The position numbers were made by a program, and so were the translations under genes. Positions 56,071 through 64,000 of a stretch of 64,000 bases of DNA are shown one piece after another (the first letter of the stretch is position 1; every line of letters begins with the position of its first letter). The stretch comes from Oceanirhabdus seepicola. Its GTDB lineage: Bacteria > Bacillota > Clostridia > Clostridiales > Clostridiaceae. The notes beneath the pieces are model-generated. The model had not been told where the DNA came from. It did no database searches and was given only the letters and a program-made list of their open reading frames with translations. The stretch lies in contig NZ_JAGSOJ010000006.1 in assembly GCF_023684385.1 (NCBI RefSeq), forward strand, positions 62,001 through 126,000, given 5' to 3'.

Positions 56071-56100
56071 TCTCTATTCTCCATTTTCCATTTCTTTTAA
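56030..56100 (-). repeat. Family B repeat end fragment (B4)
   Basis: Read on the minus strand, AAATGGAGAATAGAGAATGA, then GACATTTCACTCTGTGAAAT and TTTAATC match the left end of B3 (48366-48430) almost base for base. The match stops where the esterase coding similarity begins. Confidence 0.72.
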
Positions 56101-56213
56101 AGGTTCTCTGTTCTTTATTCTTTTTTCTTTTTGTCTTCTCCCCTCCCCCTAAAGAATGAATATAATCTATAAATAAACAAAAGATATGTATAATAACACT
56201 TTAGGAGCTGAAT

Positions 56214-57722
56214 ATGAATAAAGATTTTAAAATTACAAAGAATCTATCGGAAAATATCGAAAACCTAAAGACTGAGGTTTTTGATAAAAATGGAACAATC
56301 CAATATAGAAAAATTATAAACATAAATTCAAAATTTGAATGTTATGTAATATTCAATGAGGGTATGATCAATGGTAAAGTAATTAATGATAACGTGATTA
56401 AAACATTGATAAATGAAGGAGATATATCACAAGAAAATTTTATGGAGGAGCTGGCATATAGCAAAATTGTTGCTAAGTCCATAAAAATAGAGAAATGTGA
56501 AAAACACATGATTGACAGTGTGCTCAGAGGAGATTCATTAGTACTTTTTGAAGGGGAAAACAGAGCATTAGTAATAGATACAAAGGAATATAGTGGTAGG
56601 AGTATAACAGAACCACAATCGGAAAGCGTTCTTAGAGGACCAAGGGAGGGTTTTACTGAAATTCTCATGGGGAATTTAGAGCTTGTGAGAAGACGAATAA
56701 GTAATCCGGAATTGAAATTTGAAATGATGAAGATAGGAAGACGAAGTGGGACTAAAATTGCTATATGCTATTTAGATGATCTTGTAAACGATACAATTCT
56801 TGAGGAGGTAAAAAAAAGACTCAATAAGATAGATATTGATTATATCTTATCAACTGCCAAAATAATGGAATTTATAGAAGATCACCCAAAGTCAACCTTC
56901 AGAACAATAGGAGTTACAGAGAGACCGGATGTTGTATGTGAAAAAATATTGGATGGGAAATTAGCAATACTATGTGATGGCTCTCCAGTAGCTCTAACTA
57001 TTCCATATATTTTTCATGAAAGTTTTGATTCTAATGAGGATAACTATAACCATTACATATATAGCAGTATAAATAAAATGTTGAGATATTTAGCTTTTTT
57101 TATTGGAAGTAGCACTCCTGCTTTATATGTGGCAGCATGTACATTTCATAGAGAGTTGATACCAACACAACTTGCAATGAGTATATATTTATCTAGAGTA
57201 GGGGTACCTTTTCCAACATTTTTTGAATGTCTTGCAATGTTATTAGTATTTGAGATATTAAGAGAGGCATCGGTACGGTTACCAAAACATGTAGGTTCAG
57301 CAATATCAATTGTAGGAGCATTAGTATTAGGAGATGCTGCTGTAAAGGCAAAATTCGTTAGTGCCCCAATGGTAATAGTTATTGCCCTCACAGAGATATC
57401 AGCACTTGTATTGGCTAATATGCAAGAGGCACTGATCTTCTTAAGATTTTTATTTTTGATTTCCTCATCAATTTTAGGGTTGTATGGATATATATTTTCT
57501 GTAATGGGAGTATTCATACATCTCATGTCCATGAAGAGCTTTGGTATTAATTATATGCTTTATATGGGAAATTTAAAAATGGAAGATTTGGGTCGAACAA
57601 TTTTCAGGGCACCATGGTGGAAATTAAAAAGGCGTACTAAGCAAATCGCAAAAGATAGTATAAAAACATCTAACGATGAAAATTTAGGTGATAATGGTGA
57701 CGATGATGAAGAAAATAATTAA
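56214..57722 (+). CDS. gerKA: Spore germination receptor subunit A (GerKA-like)
   Basis: 502 residues. An N-terminal ~250-residue soluble domain (GDSLVLFEGENRALVIDT, EPQSESVLRGPREGFTE) and a membrane region of about five helices (FIGSSTPALYVAACTFHRELIP onward) are typical of the GerA/GerKA family. It sits in the inner spore membrane and senses germinants with the B and C subunits. TTTAGGAGCTG precedes the ATG. First of a four-gene operon. Confidence 0.94.
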   Translation: MNKDFKITKNLSENIENLKTEVFDKNGTIQYRKIININSKFECYVIFNEGMINGKVINDNVIKTLINEGDISQENFMEELAYSKIVAKSIKIEKCEKHMIDSVLRGDSLVLFEGENRALVIDTKEYSGRSITEPQSESVLRGPREGFTEILMGNLELVRRRISNPELKFEMMKIGRRSGTKIAICYLDDLVNDTILEEVKKRLNKIDIDYILSTAKIMEFIEDHPKSTFRTIGVTERPDVVCEKILDGKLAILCDGSPVALTIPYIFHESFDSNEDNYNHYIYSSINKMLRYLAFFIGSSTPALYVAACTFHRELIPTQLAMSIYLSRVGVPFPTFFECLAMLLVFEILREASVRLPKHVGSAISIVGALVLGDAAVKAKFVSAPMVIVIALTEISALVLANMQEALIFLRFLFLISSSILGLYGYIFSVMGVFIHLMSMKSFGINYMLYMGNLKMEDLGRTIFRAPWWKLKRRTKQIAKDSIKTSNDENLGDNGDDDEENN

Positions 57723-58860
57723 AGTTTGGTTAATACTAATATTAGTGATTTGTAACTGCTTTATAAGCAGCTCATGTTGGGATTATACTGAGTTTAATAA
57801 TGTAATACCAGTTGCAGGAATAGCAATTGATAAAGATGATAAGACGGGGGAGTATTTATTGACATTAGAGGTGATACAACCTACAGAAGATGGCAATTCT
57901 ATTCAATCAGTAGTACTTGAAGGAAGAGGGAAAACAGTCCACGGTTGTTTTAGAGAGACAATTACTACCACAGGTAATATGGTTAGTACTAGACATGCTG
58001 CGTTGTACATAATAGATAAAGAGATTGCAGAAGAAGGGATAATACCAGTTATTGACCTTGTAGATAGAGATGTTGATGTAAGATCAGATATGCTTGTTTT
58101 TGTATGCGATGAAAAGAATGCTGGAGATATTTTTAAAAAAACAAAGGATTTGGAAGAGATAATATCTTATCAGATAATCAACACAGTAGAATCACAAAAA
58201 TTAAGTGGTAGATTTTTATCTACCAAATTATATGAATTCGTTGATGAACTTACTAGAGAAGGGATATCACCTACTCTTACTAACATATATGTAGGGCATA
58301 CAGCTAATGATATTATTGCGAAAACAAAAGGTACTCATGTATTTAAGGATGATAAAGTTGTGGGTTTTTTGGATGGAGAAGAAACCTTCTATCTCACATT
58401 TATAAAAGGCAATGAAAAATTGAAGACTGTGTTTCCAATAAGTCTTTCAGATGGAACAAAGGTTTCATTAGAGATGGTAGGATTTAATAAAAAAATAAAA
58501 CCATACCTAAAGAATGATGAAATGACTTTTGATATAAATTTAGATGTAAATGTAATTGTATCAGAAATTGGAGGAGCTAAGGAAGATTATTTATCAAAAG
58601 CTGGAAGATACGAGATAAAGAGAGTAGCAGAAAAATTATTAGAGAGTAACATAAAAAAAGTTATTTATAAAGCACAAAATGATTTAGATAGTGATATCTT
58701 TGGCTTTGGAGAAATACTTAAAAAGAAGGAACCAAAATATTGGAAAGAAAATAAGGGTATGTGGGATGAGGAATTCAAACTATTAAAGGTAAATGTTAAC
58801 TGTGATGTTCATATAAGAGGTAGTGCTTTAAAGAAAAATACTATAAAGGTTGGCAAGTGA
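57703..58860 (+). CDS. gerKC: Spore germination receptor lipoprotein (Ger(x)C family)
   Basis: About 385 residues. Signal peptide with lipobox ending SSSC at ~residue 23, then CWDYTEFNNVIPVAGIAIDKD, the standard entry of GerC proteins, and a C-terminal GerC domain (NCDVHIRGSALKK). Several in-frame starts exist (GTG 57688, ATG 57694, 57703, 57706); GGTGACG ahead of 57703/57706 favours those. It overlaps the end of gerKA by 20 nt. Confidence 0.92.
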   Translation: MMKKIIKVWLILILVICNCFISSSCWDYTEFNNVIPVAGIAIDKDDKTGEYLLTLEVIQPTEDGNSIQSVVLEGRGKTVHGCFRETITTTGNMVSTRHAALYIIDKEIAEEGIIPVIDLVDRDVDVRSDMLVFVCDEKNAGDIFKKTKDLEEIISYQIINTVESQKLSGRFLSTKLYEFVDELTREGISPTLTNIYVGHTANDIIAKTKGTHVFKDDKVVGFLDGEETFYLTFIKGNEKLKTVFPISLSDGTKVSLEMVGFNKKIKPYLKNDEMTFDINLDVNVIVSEIGGAKEDYLSKAGRYEIKRVAEKLLESNIKKVIYKAQNDLDSDIFGFGEILKKKEPKYWKENKGMWDEEFKLLKVNVNCDVHIRGSALKKNTIKVGK

Positions 58861-58861
58861 A

Positions 58862-59074
58862 ATGGTATTAATACTCATTATAGTTTTTTATGTCTTAATT
58901 ATTTATTTTGAATTCAAAAATAATTTAAAAAAGGGGCAATTTAAAGAGAAAATTTTATATTCAATACTCATGTTTTTTCAAGTGATTCTTAGTATAATAA
59001 TTTATTTTGAGATAGAAATGAAAACCCCAGTAGATTTAATAGAAGAGATTGTTATTTACTTCAAGAATTTGTAA
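58862..59074 (+). CDS. Small membrane protein within the ger operon
   Basis: 70 residues: one N-terminal hydrophobic helix (LILIIVFYVLIIYF), a charged stretch (KNNLKKGQFKEK) and a second helix (ILMFFQVILSIIIYFEI), then an acidic tail. It starts 1 nt after the gerKC stop and ends 12 nt before gerKB. Position and topology recall GerD-independent small D-type subunits found in some Ger operons, but I cannot assign it. Confidence 0.7.
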   Translation: MVLILIIVFYVLIIYFEFKNNLKKGQFKEKILYSILMFFQVILSIIIYFEIEMKTPVDLIEEIVIYFKNL

Positions 59075-59086
59075 AAGGAGTTAATA

Positions 59087-60169
59087 ATGAATGAAAAATT
59101 AAATGACAGTGAATTGAATGCAGTAGTGGTATTATTTACTATAGGAACCACTGTATTGTTTGGAGCAGGGACTGTGGCAAGAGAAGATAGTTGGATAGCA
59201 GTAATAATTTCTACCATAGTAGTCATACCTATTGCTAAGGTGTATTGCAAATTATTAAAACTATATCCTGGAAAAGATCTTTTTCAAATTTTTGAATTGA
59301 TAAGTGGAAGGTGGATAGGGAAGTTCTTTACTATACTTTATTTATGGTTTGCAATACATTGCACTACATTAACTTTTTTTAATATAGTGGATTTTATTAA
59401 CTTTACTGGACTTCCAAATACCCCTATATTGGTATTAGTAATGTGTTTGGCTATCTTAGATATTTGGATGGTAAATAAGGGCTTAAAAGTTATTGGTAAA
59501 TGGAGTGTGTTTTTTTTATTTGTTACAGCAATATTAATAATTGGTACTATTTACTTTAATATACAATTATATAATTATGAGAATATAAAGCCCATATTAT
59601 CACAGGGATTCTATAATATTTATCTGGGAATAGTCTCTATAGTTAGTACATCTTTCTCAGGAGTAATAATATTTACTTTCTTTGTAGATAGTTATAGTTC
59701 TATAGAAAAATTTGAAAAAGTCTTAATAAGATCAATTGTGATTATTGGGATAATATTTCTTGTATATACATTAGAGAATATTTTTGTATTAGGTGTTGAG
59801 AATACTATAAGGGCTCACTTTCCAGGATATGAGCGCTTAAGAAAAATTCATATAGGAATGGCATTTCAGAGATTGGAAAGTGTTATATCAATAGTTTTTA
59901 TAATAAGTGAATTTCTTAGAGGAAGCATATTTGTGTTAGCTGGTTCTAAAGCTATTCAGAGGCTATTTGAACTTGAAAAAAATGAATTTTGGGTAATACC
60001 TGCTGTTATGACTAGTGTTAATCTGTTTTTTATTGAATATCAGAGTATATTGATTGGGGTAGAATTCCTAATAGAGGTATGGCCATATTATAGCGCAGCT
60101 GCAAATATCTTCATACCAATTGTCTTATTAATCGCTGCAAATATTAAAAAATATCTAGGAACTTTATAA
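59087..60169 (+). CDS. gerKB: Spore germination permease subunit B (GerKB-like)
   Basis: 360 residues, about ten membrane helices, of the GerAB/APC-transporter-like endospore germination permease family (SELNAVVVLFTIGTTVLFG near the start, then GRWIGKFFTILYLWFAIHC). It is thought to bind amino-acid or other small germinants. AAAGGAG precedes the ATG. Last gene of the A-C-small-B operon, a gene order found for gerK in clostridia. Confidence 0.93.
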   Translation: MNEKLNDSELNAVVVLFTIGTTVLFGAGTVAREDSWIAVIISTIVVIPIAKVYCKLLKLYPGKDLFQIFELISGRWIGKFFTILYLWFAIHCTTLTFFNIVDFINFTGLPNTPILVLVMCLAILDIWMVNKGLKVIGKWSVFFLFVTAILIIGTIYFNIQLYNYENIKPILSQGFYNIYLGIVSIVSTSFSGVIIFTFFVDSYSSIEKFEKVLIRSIVIIGIIFLVYTLENIFVLGVENTIRAHFPGYERLRKIHIGMAFQRLESVISIVFIISEFLRGSIFVLAGSKAIQRLFELEKNEFWVIPAVMTSVNLFFIEYQSILIGVEFLIEVWPYYSAAANIFIPIVLLIAANIKKYLGTL

Positions 60170-60187
60170 ACGCTTTAGCACTTAGAA

Positions 60188-60217
60188 TTGACATAAAAAA
60201 ACGGTTAGTATTATACT
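60188..60217 (+). promoter_or_regulatory. Promoter of glnA
   Basis: Perfect TTGACA at 60188-60193 and TATACT at 60212-60217, spacer 18 bp, ~50 nt before the glnA start. No glutamine riboswitch-like structure is evident. Confidence 0.7.
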
Positions 60218-60270
60218 AAAAATATAAACAATTTTGAAAATAATATTTATAACCATAGGGGGAATTAAAT

Positions 60271-61701
60271 ATGTTTAAAAAACTTGAAGAGCTCCAACAA
60301 TACATACAAGATAATGAAATAAAAATGGTGGATTTTAAAGTAATAACTTTGAATGGTAGATGGAGACACTTAGCAATACCGGTTGAGAGGTTAAACGAAA
60401 GAACATTTACAGACGGCATTGGATTTGACGGATCAAGTTATGGTTATTCTAAGATTGAAGAATCAGATATGAGATTCATACCAGATATAACAACAGCATT
60501 TATTGATCCATACTGTGGGGTAAAAACAATAAGTATGATTGCTAATATTCATACTATTGGAAAAAAAGAAGGAAGATTTTCAGGAGATCCAAGATATTTG
60601 GTAGAAAAGGCCAATAAATATTTAAATAACTTGGGGATAGCTGATGAGTATATGATTGCACCAGAGTTTGAGTTTTATATTTTTGATAAAGTAAATTTTG
60701 GTGTTGAGAATCATCACCAGGAAGTTTTTATAGATTCATATGAGGCACCATGGAATTCAAATTCAAAAGAAGATAATAAAGGGTATAAAGCACCATTCCA
60801 AGCTTCATATCATCTTGCATTACCATATGATGTTAACAACGATTTAAGAAGTGAAATGACTCTTAAGCTTCTTCAAATGGGAATAGATGTTAAATATCAT
60901 CATCACGAAGTTGGATCTGCAGGTCAACATGAGATTGAAGTTGAATTAGGAAATATGGTTAGTATGGCAGATAATACAATGATTGCAAAATACGTTATAA
61001 AGAATGAAGCTCTAAAACATGATAAAAGTGCTACATTTATGCCAAAACCTCTTTATGGAGAGGCTGGAAGTGGTATGCATGTTCATATGTTATTAAGAAA
61101 AAATGGACAAAATTTATTCTATGATGCTGATGGATACTCAGGATTAAGTCAAGAAGCATTATACTTCATTGGGGGTATATTAAAACATTCTAAAGCTTTA
61201 TTGGCATTTACTAATCCATCAACGAATTCTTATAAGAGATTGATACCAGGATTTGAAGCACCAGTTTCAGTTTGTTTTGCAACAGGAAATAGAAGTGCGG
61301 TTATAAGAGTTCCAGGATATGTTAGAAATCCTGAGGAAAAAAGATTTGAATTTAGATCATCAGACGCTACTTGTAATCCATACATAGCATATTCAGCTAT
61401 GTTAATGGCTGGTATTGATGGAATAGTTAATAAGATTGATCCTACTAAAGAAGGATATGGACCATTTGATGTGAATGTATTTGATCTTCCAAAAGAAGAA
61501 CAAGATAAGATTGAAGCTCTTCCAAAATCTCTAGAAGAAGCATTGGAAGAATTAAAGAAAGATTATCAATTCTTACTTGAGGGAGGAGTATTTGATAAAG
61601 ACTTTATTGATAATTGGATTCATAAGAAGTATGAAAAGGAAATTAAGAAGATTATGCCTGTTCCTACACCTTTGGAATTCCAGTTATATTATGATTTATA
61701 A
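60271..61701 (+). CDS. glnA: Glutamine synthetase, type I
   Basis: 476 residues. The signature FDGSSYGYSKIEESDM (~50-65), the metal and ATP sites (PEFEFYIFD, HHHEVGSAGQHEIE, KPLYGEAGSGMHVHMLL) and glutamate-binding loop NPSTNSYKRLIPGFEAPV are all present. It makes glutamine from glutamate, NH3 and ATP as a dodecamer. The C-terminal adenylylation site that in proteobacterial GSI-beta reads NLYDLPPEE is NVFDLPKEE here: the acceptor Tyr is Phe, so control by adenylylation is not expected. GGGGGA precedes the ATG. Confidence 0.96.
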   Translation: MFKKLEELQQYIQDNEIKMVDFKVITLNGRWRHLAIPVERLNERTFTDGIGFDGSSYGYSKIEESDMRFIPDITTAFIDPYCGVKTISMIANIHTIGKKEGRFSGDPRYLVEKANKYLNNLGIADEYMIAPEFEFYIFDKVNFGVENHHQEVFIDSYEAPWNSNSKEDNKGYKAPFQASYHLALPYDVNNDLRSEMTLKLLQMGIDVKYHHHEVGSAGQHEIEVELGNMVSMADNTMIAKYVIKNEALKHDKSATFMPKPLYGEAGSGMHVHMLLRKNGQNLFYDADGYSGLSQEALYFIGGILKHSKALLAFTNPSTNSYKRLIPGFEAPVSVCFATGNRSAVIRVPGYVRNPEEKRFEFRSSDATCNPYIAYSAMLMAGIDGIVNKIDPTKEGYGPFDVNVFDLPKEEQDKIEALPKSLEEALEELKKDYQFLLEGGVFDKDFIDNWIHKKYEKEIKKIMPVPTPLEFQLYYDL

Positions 61702-61718
61702 TTGAAAGGATGATTAAG

Positions 61719-62618
61719 ATGATAAAGAGCTTAGATGCTTTATTAGAAAAAGCGAAAGCAGGAAAGAAAATAACATTAGCTGTAGCAGCAGCAGAGGATA
61801 AGCCAGTTCTTCAGGCGGTTTGTGAAGCTGTAAAAGAAGGTATTGTAGATGCAATATTAGTTGGTGATGAGAAAGAAATTTGTGAGATAGCTAAGAATGA
61901 AAAATTAGATATTAAAGATATGAGAATTATTCATGCAGATAATGTTAAAGAAGCTGCAAGACTAGCGGTTAAGTGTGTTAAAGATGGAGAAGCGCAATTC
62001 TTAATGAAAGGATTATTAGGAACTTCAGTGCTTTTGAAGGCTGTTCTTAATAAAGAAGAAGGATTAAGAGGAGGCGGATTACTTTCACACGTTATGGTGT
62101 ATGAGAGTAGTGCATATCACAAATTGCTATTACTTACTGATGGTGGAATGGTAACATATCCTGAGTTGAGTGATAAAGTTGGTCTTATTAACAATGCGGT
62201 TAAGGTTGCAAAGGCTCTTGAAGTTGAAACACCAAAAGTAGCACCTCTTTGTGCTGTTGAGGTTGTTAACCCTAGTATGCCAGCTACACTTGATGCTGCA
62301 GCATTGGTTCAAATGAATAGAAGAGGACAGATTAAAGGTTGTATCATAGATGGTCCTTTAGCTTTCGATAATGCAATTTCTAAAGAAGCAGCCGAGCACA
62401 AAGGCATAGTTAGTGATGTTGCTGGAGATGCTGATATTTTATTGGTTCCCAATATTGAAGCTGGTAATCTTCTTGGAAAATCTTTAACATATATGGGTGG
62501 AGCAGTCAGTGCTGGAGTTGTAATGGGAGCAAAATGTCCTATAGTATTAGTTTCTAGAGCTGATAGCGCAAAGTCAAAACTGTACTCAATTGCTTTAAGT
62601 GCTATGATTTCTAAATAA
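61719..62618 (+). CDS. ptb: Phosphate butyryltransferase (PTA/PTB family)
   Basis: 299 residues. EDKPVLQAVCEAVKEGIVDAILVG, MKGLLGTSVLLKAVLN and DGPLAFDNAIS are typical of Ptb, which turns butyryl-CoA and phosphate into butyryl-phosphate. ATG 61710 overlaps the AAAGGA ribosome site, so ATG 61719 is the likely start, 17 nt after glnA. The partner kinase (buk), usually next to it, is not found between here and iorA. A substrate other than butyryl-CoA (branched-chain acyl-CoA) is possible. Confidence 0.92.
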   Translation: MIKSLDALLEKAKAGKKITLAVAAAEDKPVLQAVCEAVKEGIVDAILVGDEKEICEIAKNEKLDIKDMRIIHADNVKEAARLAVKCVKDGEAQFLMKGLLGTSVLLKAVLNKEEGLRGGGLLSHVMVYESSAYHKLLLLTDGGMVTYPELSDKVGLINNAVKVAKALEVETPKVAPLCAVEVVNPSMPATLDAAALVQMNRRGQIKGCIIDGPLAFDNAISKEAAEHKGIVSDVAGDADILLVPNIEAGNLLGKSLTYMGGAVSAGVVMGAKCPIVLVSRADSAKSKLYSIALSAMISK

Positions 62619-62683
62619 AACAAATAGGTTAGCTGAAAAAGTTGCTAAATATTGTTTTCATTCTGTTTTCTATCTTCAGAGTT

Positions 62684-62808
62684 TCAGGCTCTTTAAAAAG
62701 CCTAAGGTCAAGCAACAAGGAGAGTGAGCAGGGTTAGTCAGTAATAAGGTGCTTGAGCAGCGCAGCGATCCGTAGTGACGATGAGATTAGGCTTTTTCAA
62801 GAGCCTGA
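62684..62808. repeat. Family C element: 125 bp with 22-bp inverted arms
   Basis: The arms at 62684-62705 and 62787-62808 (both with CAGGCTCTT and AAAAAGCCTAA cores) match at 21 of 22 positions. The interior (62706-62786) is markedly richer in G+C than its surroundings and contains GAGCAGCGCAGCGATCCG. No open frame. It is placed between ptb and iorA. Only one copy is in the window. Confidence 0.65.
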
Positions 62809-62848
62809 TAAATAGTGAATTTTATAGATAAACTACTTATATTGTTTA

Positions 62849-62904
62849 AAAGTTAATGGGAGGAAATAATGGTCAAGCTATAAAAATTTCCTCCCATTAA
62901 CTTT
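62849..62904. terminator. Strong hairpin upstream of iorA
   Basis: Nineteen-bp perfect arms (62849-62867 and 62886-62904), each containing AATGGGAGGAAAT or its complement, loop of 18 nt and TTATT after. Probably the terminator for glnA-ptb, though the left arm carries a GGGAGGA ribosome-like site followed by ATG. Confidence 0.7.
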
Positions 62905-62985
62905 ATTAATAATAATTATAAATAAACTTAAAACGATAAATACGCATCTATATTGCATATACGAATTTACATGGGAGGAATATTT

Positions 62986-64000
62986 ATGAAAGCTATAATG
63001 ACTGGTAACGAAGCTATAGCTAGAGGGGCTTTTGAAGCAGGTGTAACAGTTGCATCAGCATACCCAGGAACACCAAGTACTGAGATACTTGAGAATTTCG
63101 CAAAATATGAGAAGGTTTACGCTGAGTGGGCCCCAAATGAGAAAGTTGCTTTTGAAGTAGCTTCTGGAGCATGTATTTCAGGAGTTAGAGCGTTGTCAAC
63201 AATGAAACACGTTGGATTGAATGTTGCTGCTGATCCGTTTTTTACAATGGCTTATACTGGTGTTAATGGAGGATTCGTTGTTGTTTCTGCAGATGATCCA
63301 GGAATGCATTCGTCTCAAAACGAACAGGATAATAGATTTTATGCACCACATGCAAAAGTAGCTATGATGGAACCGTCAGATTCACAAGAATGTATAGATT
63401 TTATGAAAGAAGCTTATAAGGTTTCTGAAGAATTTGATACTTTAGTTCTTTTCAGAGTTACAACTAGAATTTCACATTCTAAGACAGTTGTTGAATTTGG
63501 TGAGAGAGTTGATGTTCCTCAAAAAGAGTATAAGAAGGATGTTACTAAATATGTAATGTCTCCTGGTCATGCAAAGGTTAAACATCCAGAAGTTGAAGAG
63601 CGATTAGAAAAGTTAAGACAGTACTCAAATAGCTGTTCATTAAATAAAATTGAGATGGGTGATACTAAAATTGGTATTATAACTAGTGGTATCACATATC
63701 AGTATTCTAGAGAAGTTTTTGGTGATAATGCATCATATTTAAAGATTGGGTTCAGTTATCCATTACCAGACGATATGATCAGAGAATTCGCTGGAAAAGT
63801 TGATAAATTATATGTTATTGAAGAAAATGATCCTTACATTGAGACTGCGGTAAAAGCAATGGGGATTGAGTGTTATGGAAAAGATATTATTCCAATATGC
63901 GGGGAGTTAAATCCAGATATAATAAGAGAAGCAATTCTTGGAGAAGAAGCGAAAACTACTTACTCTGTAGATGTCCAACCACCATCAAGACCACCAGTTT
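62986..64000 (+). CDS. iorA: Indolepyruvate:ferredoxin oxidoreductase alpha subunit (cut by window end)
   Basis: 338 codons of an open frame running off the window. AIMTGNEAIARGAFEAGVTVASAYPGTPSTE and EWAPNEKVAFEVASGAC are the pyrimidine-type ThDP domain entry of IorA; VVVSADDPGMHSSQNEQDNR follows (quoted in parts). The missing C-terminus should hold the ThDP-binding GDG motif and two 4Fe-4S clusters. It oxidatively decarboxylates aryl-pyruvates from aromatic amino acids with ferredoxin. GGGAGGA precedes the ATG; iorB is expected next. Confidence 0.94.
   Translation, partial: MKAIMTGNEAIARGAFEAGVTVASAYPGTPSTEILENFAKYEKVYAEWAPNEKVAFEVASGACISGVRALSTMKHVGLNVAADPFFTMAYTGVNGGFVVVSADDPGMHSSQNEQDNRFYAPHAKVAMMEPSDSQECIDFMKEAYKVSEEFDTLVLFRVTTRISHSKTVVEFGERVDVPQKEYKKDVTKYVMSPGHAKVKHPEVEERLEKLRQYSNSCSLNKIEMGDTKIGIITSGITYQYSREVFGDNASYLKIGFSYPLPDDMIREFAGKVDKLYVIEENDPYIETAVKAMGIECYGKDIIPICGELNPDIIREAILGEEAKTTYSVDVQPPSRPPV

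Noticed and set aside
60170-60270. Glutamine riboswitch or ANTAR-type antiterminator before glnA
   Set aside because: Only about 50 nt lie between the inferred start and the gene, with no paired hexaloop stems; a simple promoter is seen.
1-64000. CRISPR arrays, prophage modules and tRNA or rRNA genes
   Set aside because: No regularly spaced direct repeats with unique spacers, no phage structural or integrase genes, and no tRNA-like cloverleaf or rRNA sequence were seen. The 11-bp units at the opp promoters are too short and too few for CRISPR.

Overview
The window looks like chromosome of an endospore-forming, anaerobic, low-GC Firmicute of the Clostridium type. The DNA is strongly A+T rich. 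It carries sporulation and germination genes (a small acid-soluble spore protein, a PdaB-like deacetylase, a YtxC-like protein, a GerA/GerC/GerB receptor operon). It also has acidogenic or amino-acid fermentation genes (phosphate butyryltransferase, indolepyruvate:ferredoxin oxidoreductase) and a Phe T-box. The species cannot be named from this sequence alone.

Layout. 1-13 kb is a mixed accessory region: a response regulator cut by the window edge, remnants of an IS1380-like transposase and of a metallophosphoesterase, small metabolic enzymes, an XRE regulator, a SEC-C methionine aminopeptidase, a beta-propeller protein, PdaB and a two-OB-fold SSB-like protein. 10.4-14.8 kb holds lysine/diaminopimelate genes (dapD/dapH, an aminotransferase that could fill the missing step, dapB, dapA). 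14.9-34.0 kb is the most striking block: two complete oppBCDFA operons followed by three orphan oppA genes, giving five peptide-binding lipoproteins in about 19 kb. 34.1-42.5 kb holds SASP, a methyltransferase, Hsp33, a GME-fold protein, YtxC, infC-rpmI-rplT, a Ktr/Trk potassium system and a TrmH-family methylase. 42.5-55 kb holds T-box-pheS-pheT, zapA, a glycosyltransferase, a U32 peptidase, mutS2, DUF523 and an FMN enzyme. 55-64 kb holds a DUF6440 protein, a truncated esterase, a ger operon, glutamine synthetase, ptb and iorA (cut by the window end).

Most notable regulation. The promoter of the second opp operon and those of the three orphan oppA genes share one architecture. It is a TTACA-N4-TGTAA palindrome, then direct repeats of a GTAAG-like unit at 11-bp spacing, ending exactly 15 bp before an extended -10 (TGn-TAAAAT). 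The palindrome-to--10 distances are 47, 58, 69 and 69 bp, so promoters differ by whole 11-bp units (3, 4, 5 and 5 units). Each is followed by an untranslated leader of roughly 300-380 nt. The first opp operon lacks this architecture. This is the best candidate here for an undescribed regulatory system: an expanded peptide-uptake regulon controlled by a co-operatively binding, probably OmpR/PhoB-like, activator.

Repeats. Three families of small non-coding repeats punctuate the intergenic regions. Family A (five copies, about 60 or 160 bp) has inverted ends containing AAATAAATAAC. Family B (three main copies, an end fragment and distant relatives) is a chain of short palindromes. One B end is fused to the 5' side of an esterase that has lost its N-terminus. 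Family C is one 125-bp element with 22-bp inverted arms between ptb and iorA, where butyrate kinase might have been expected.
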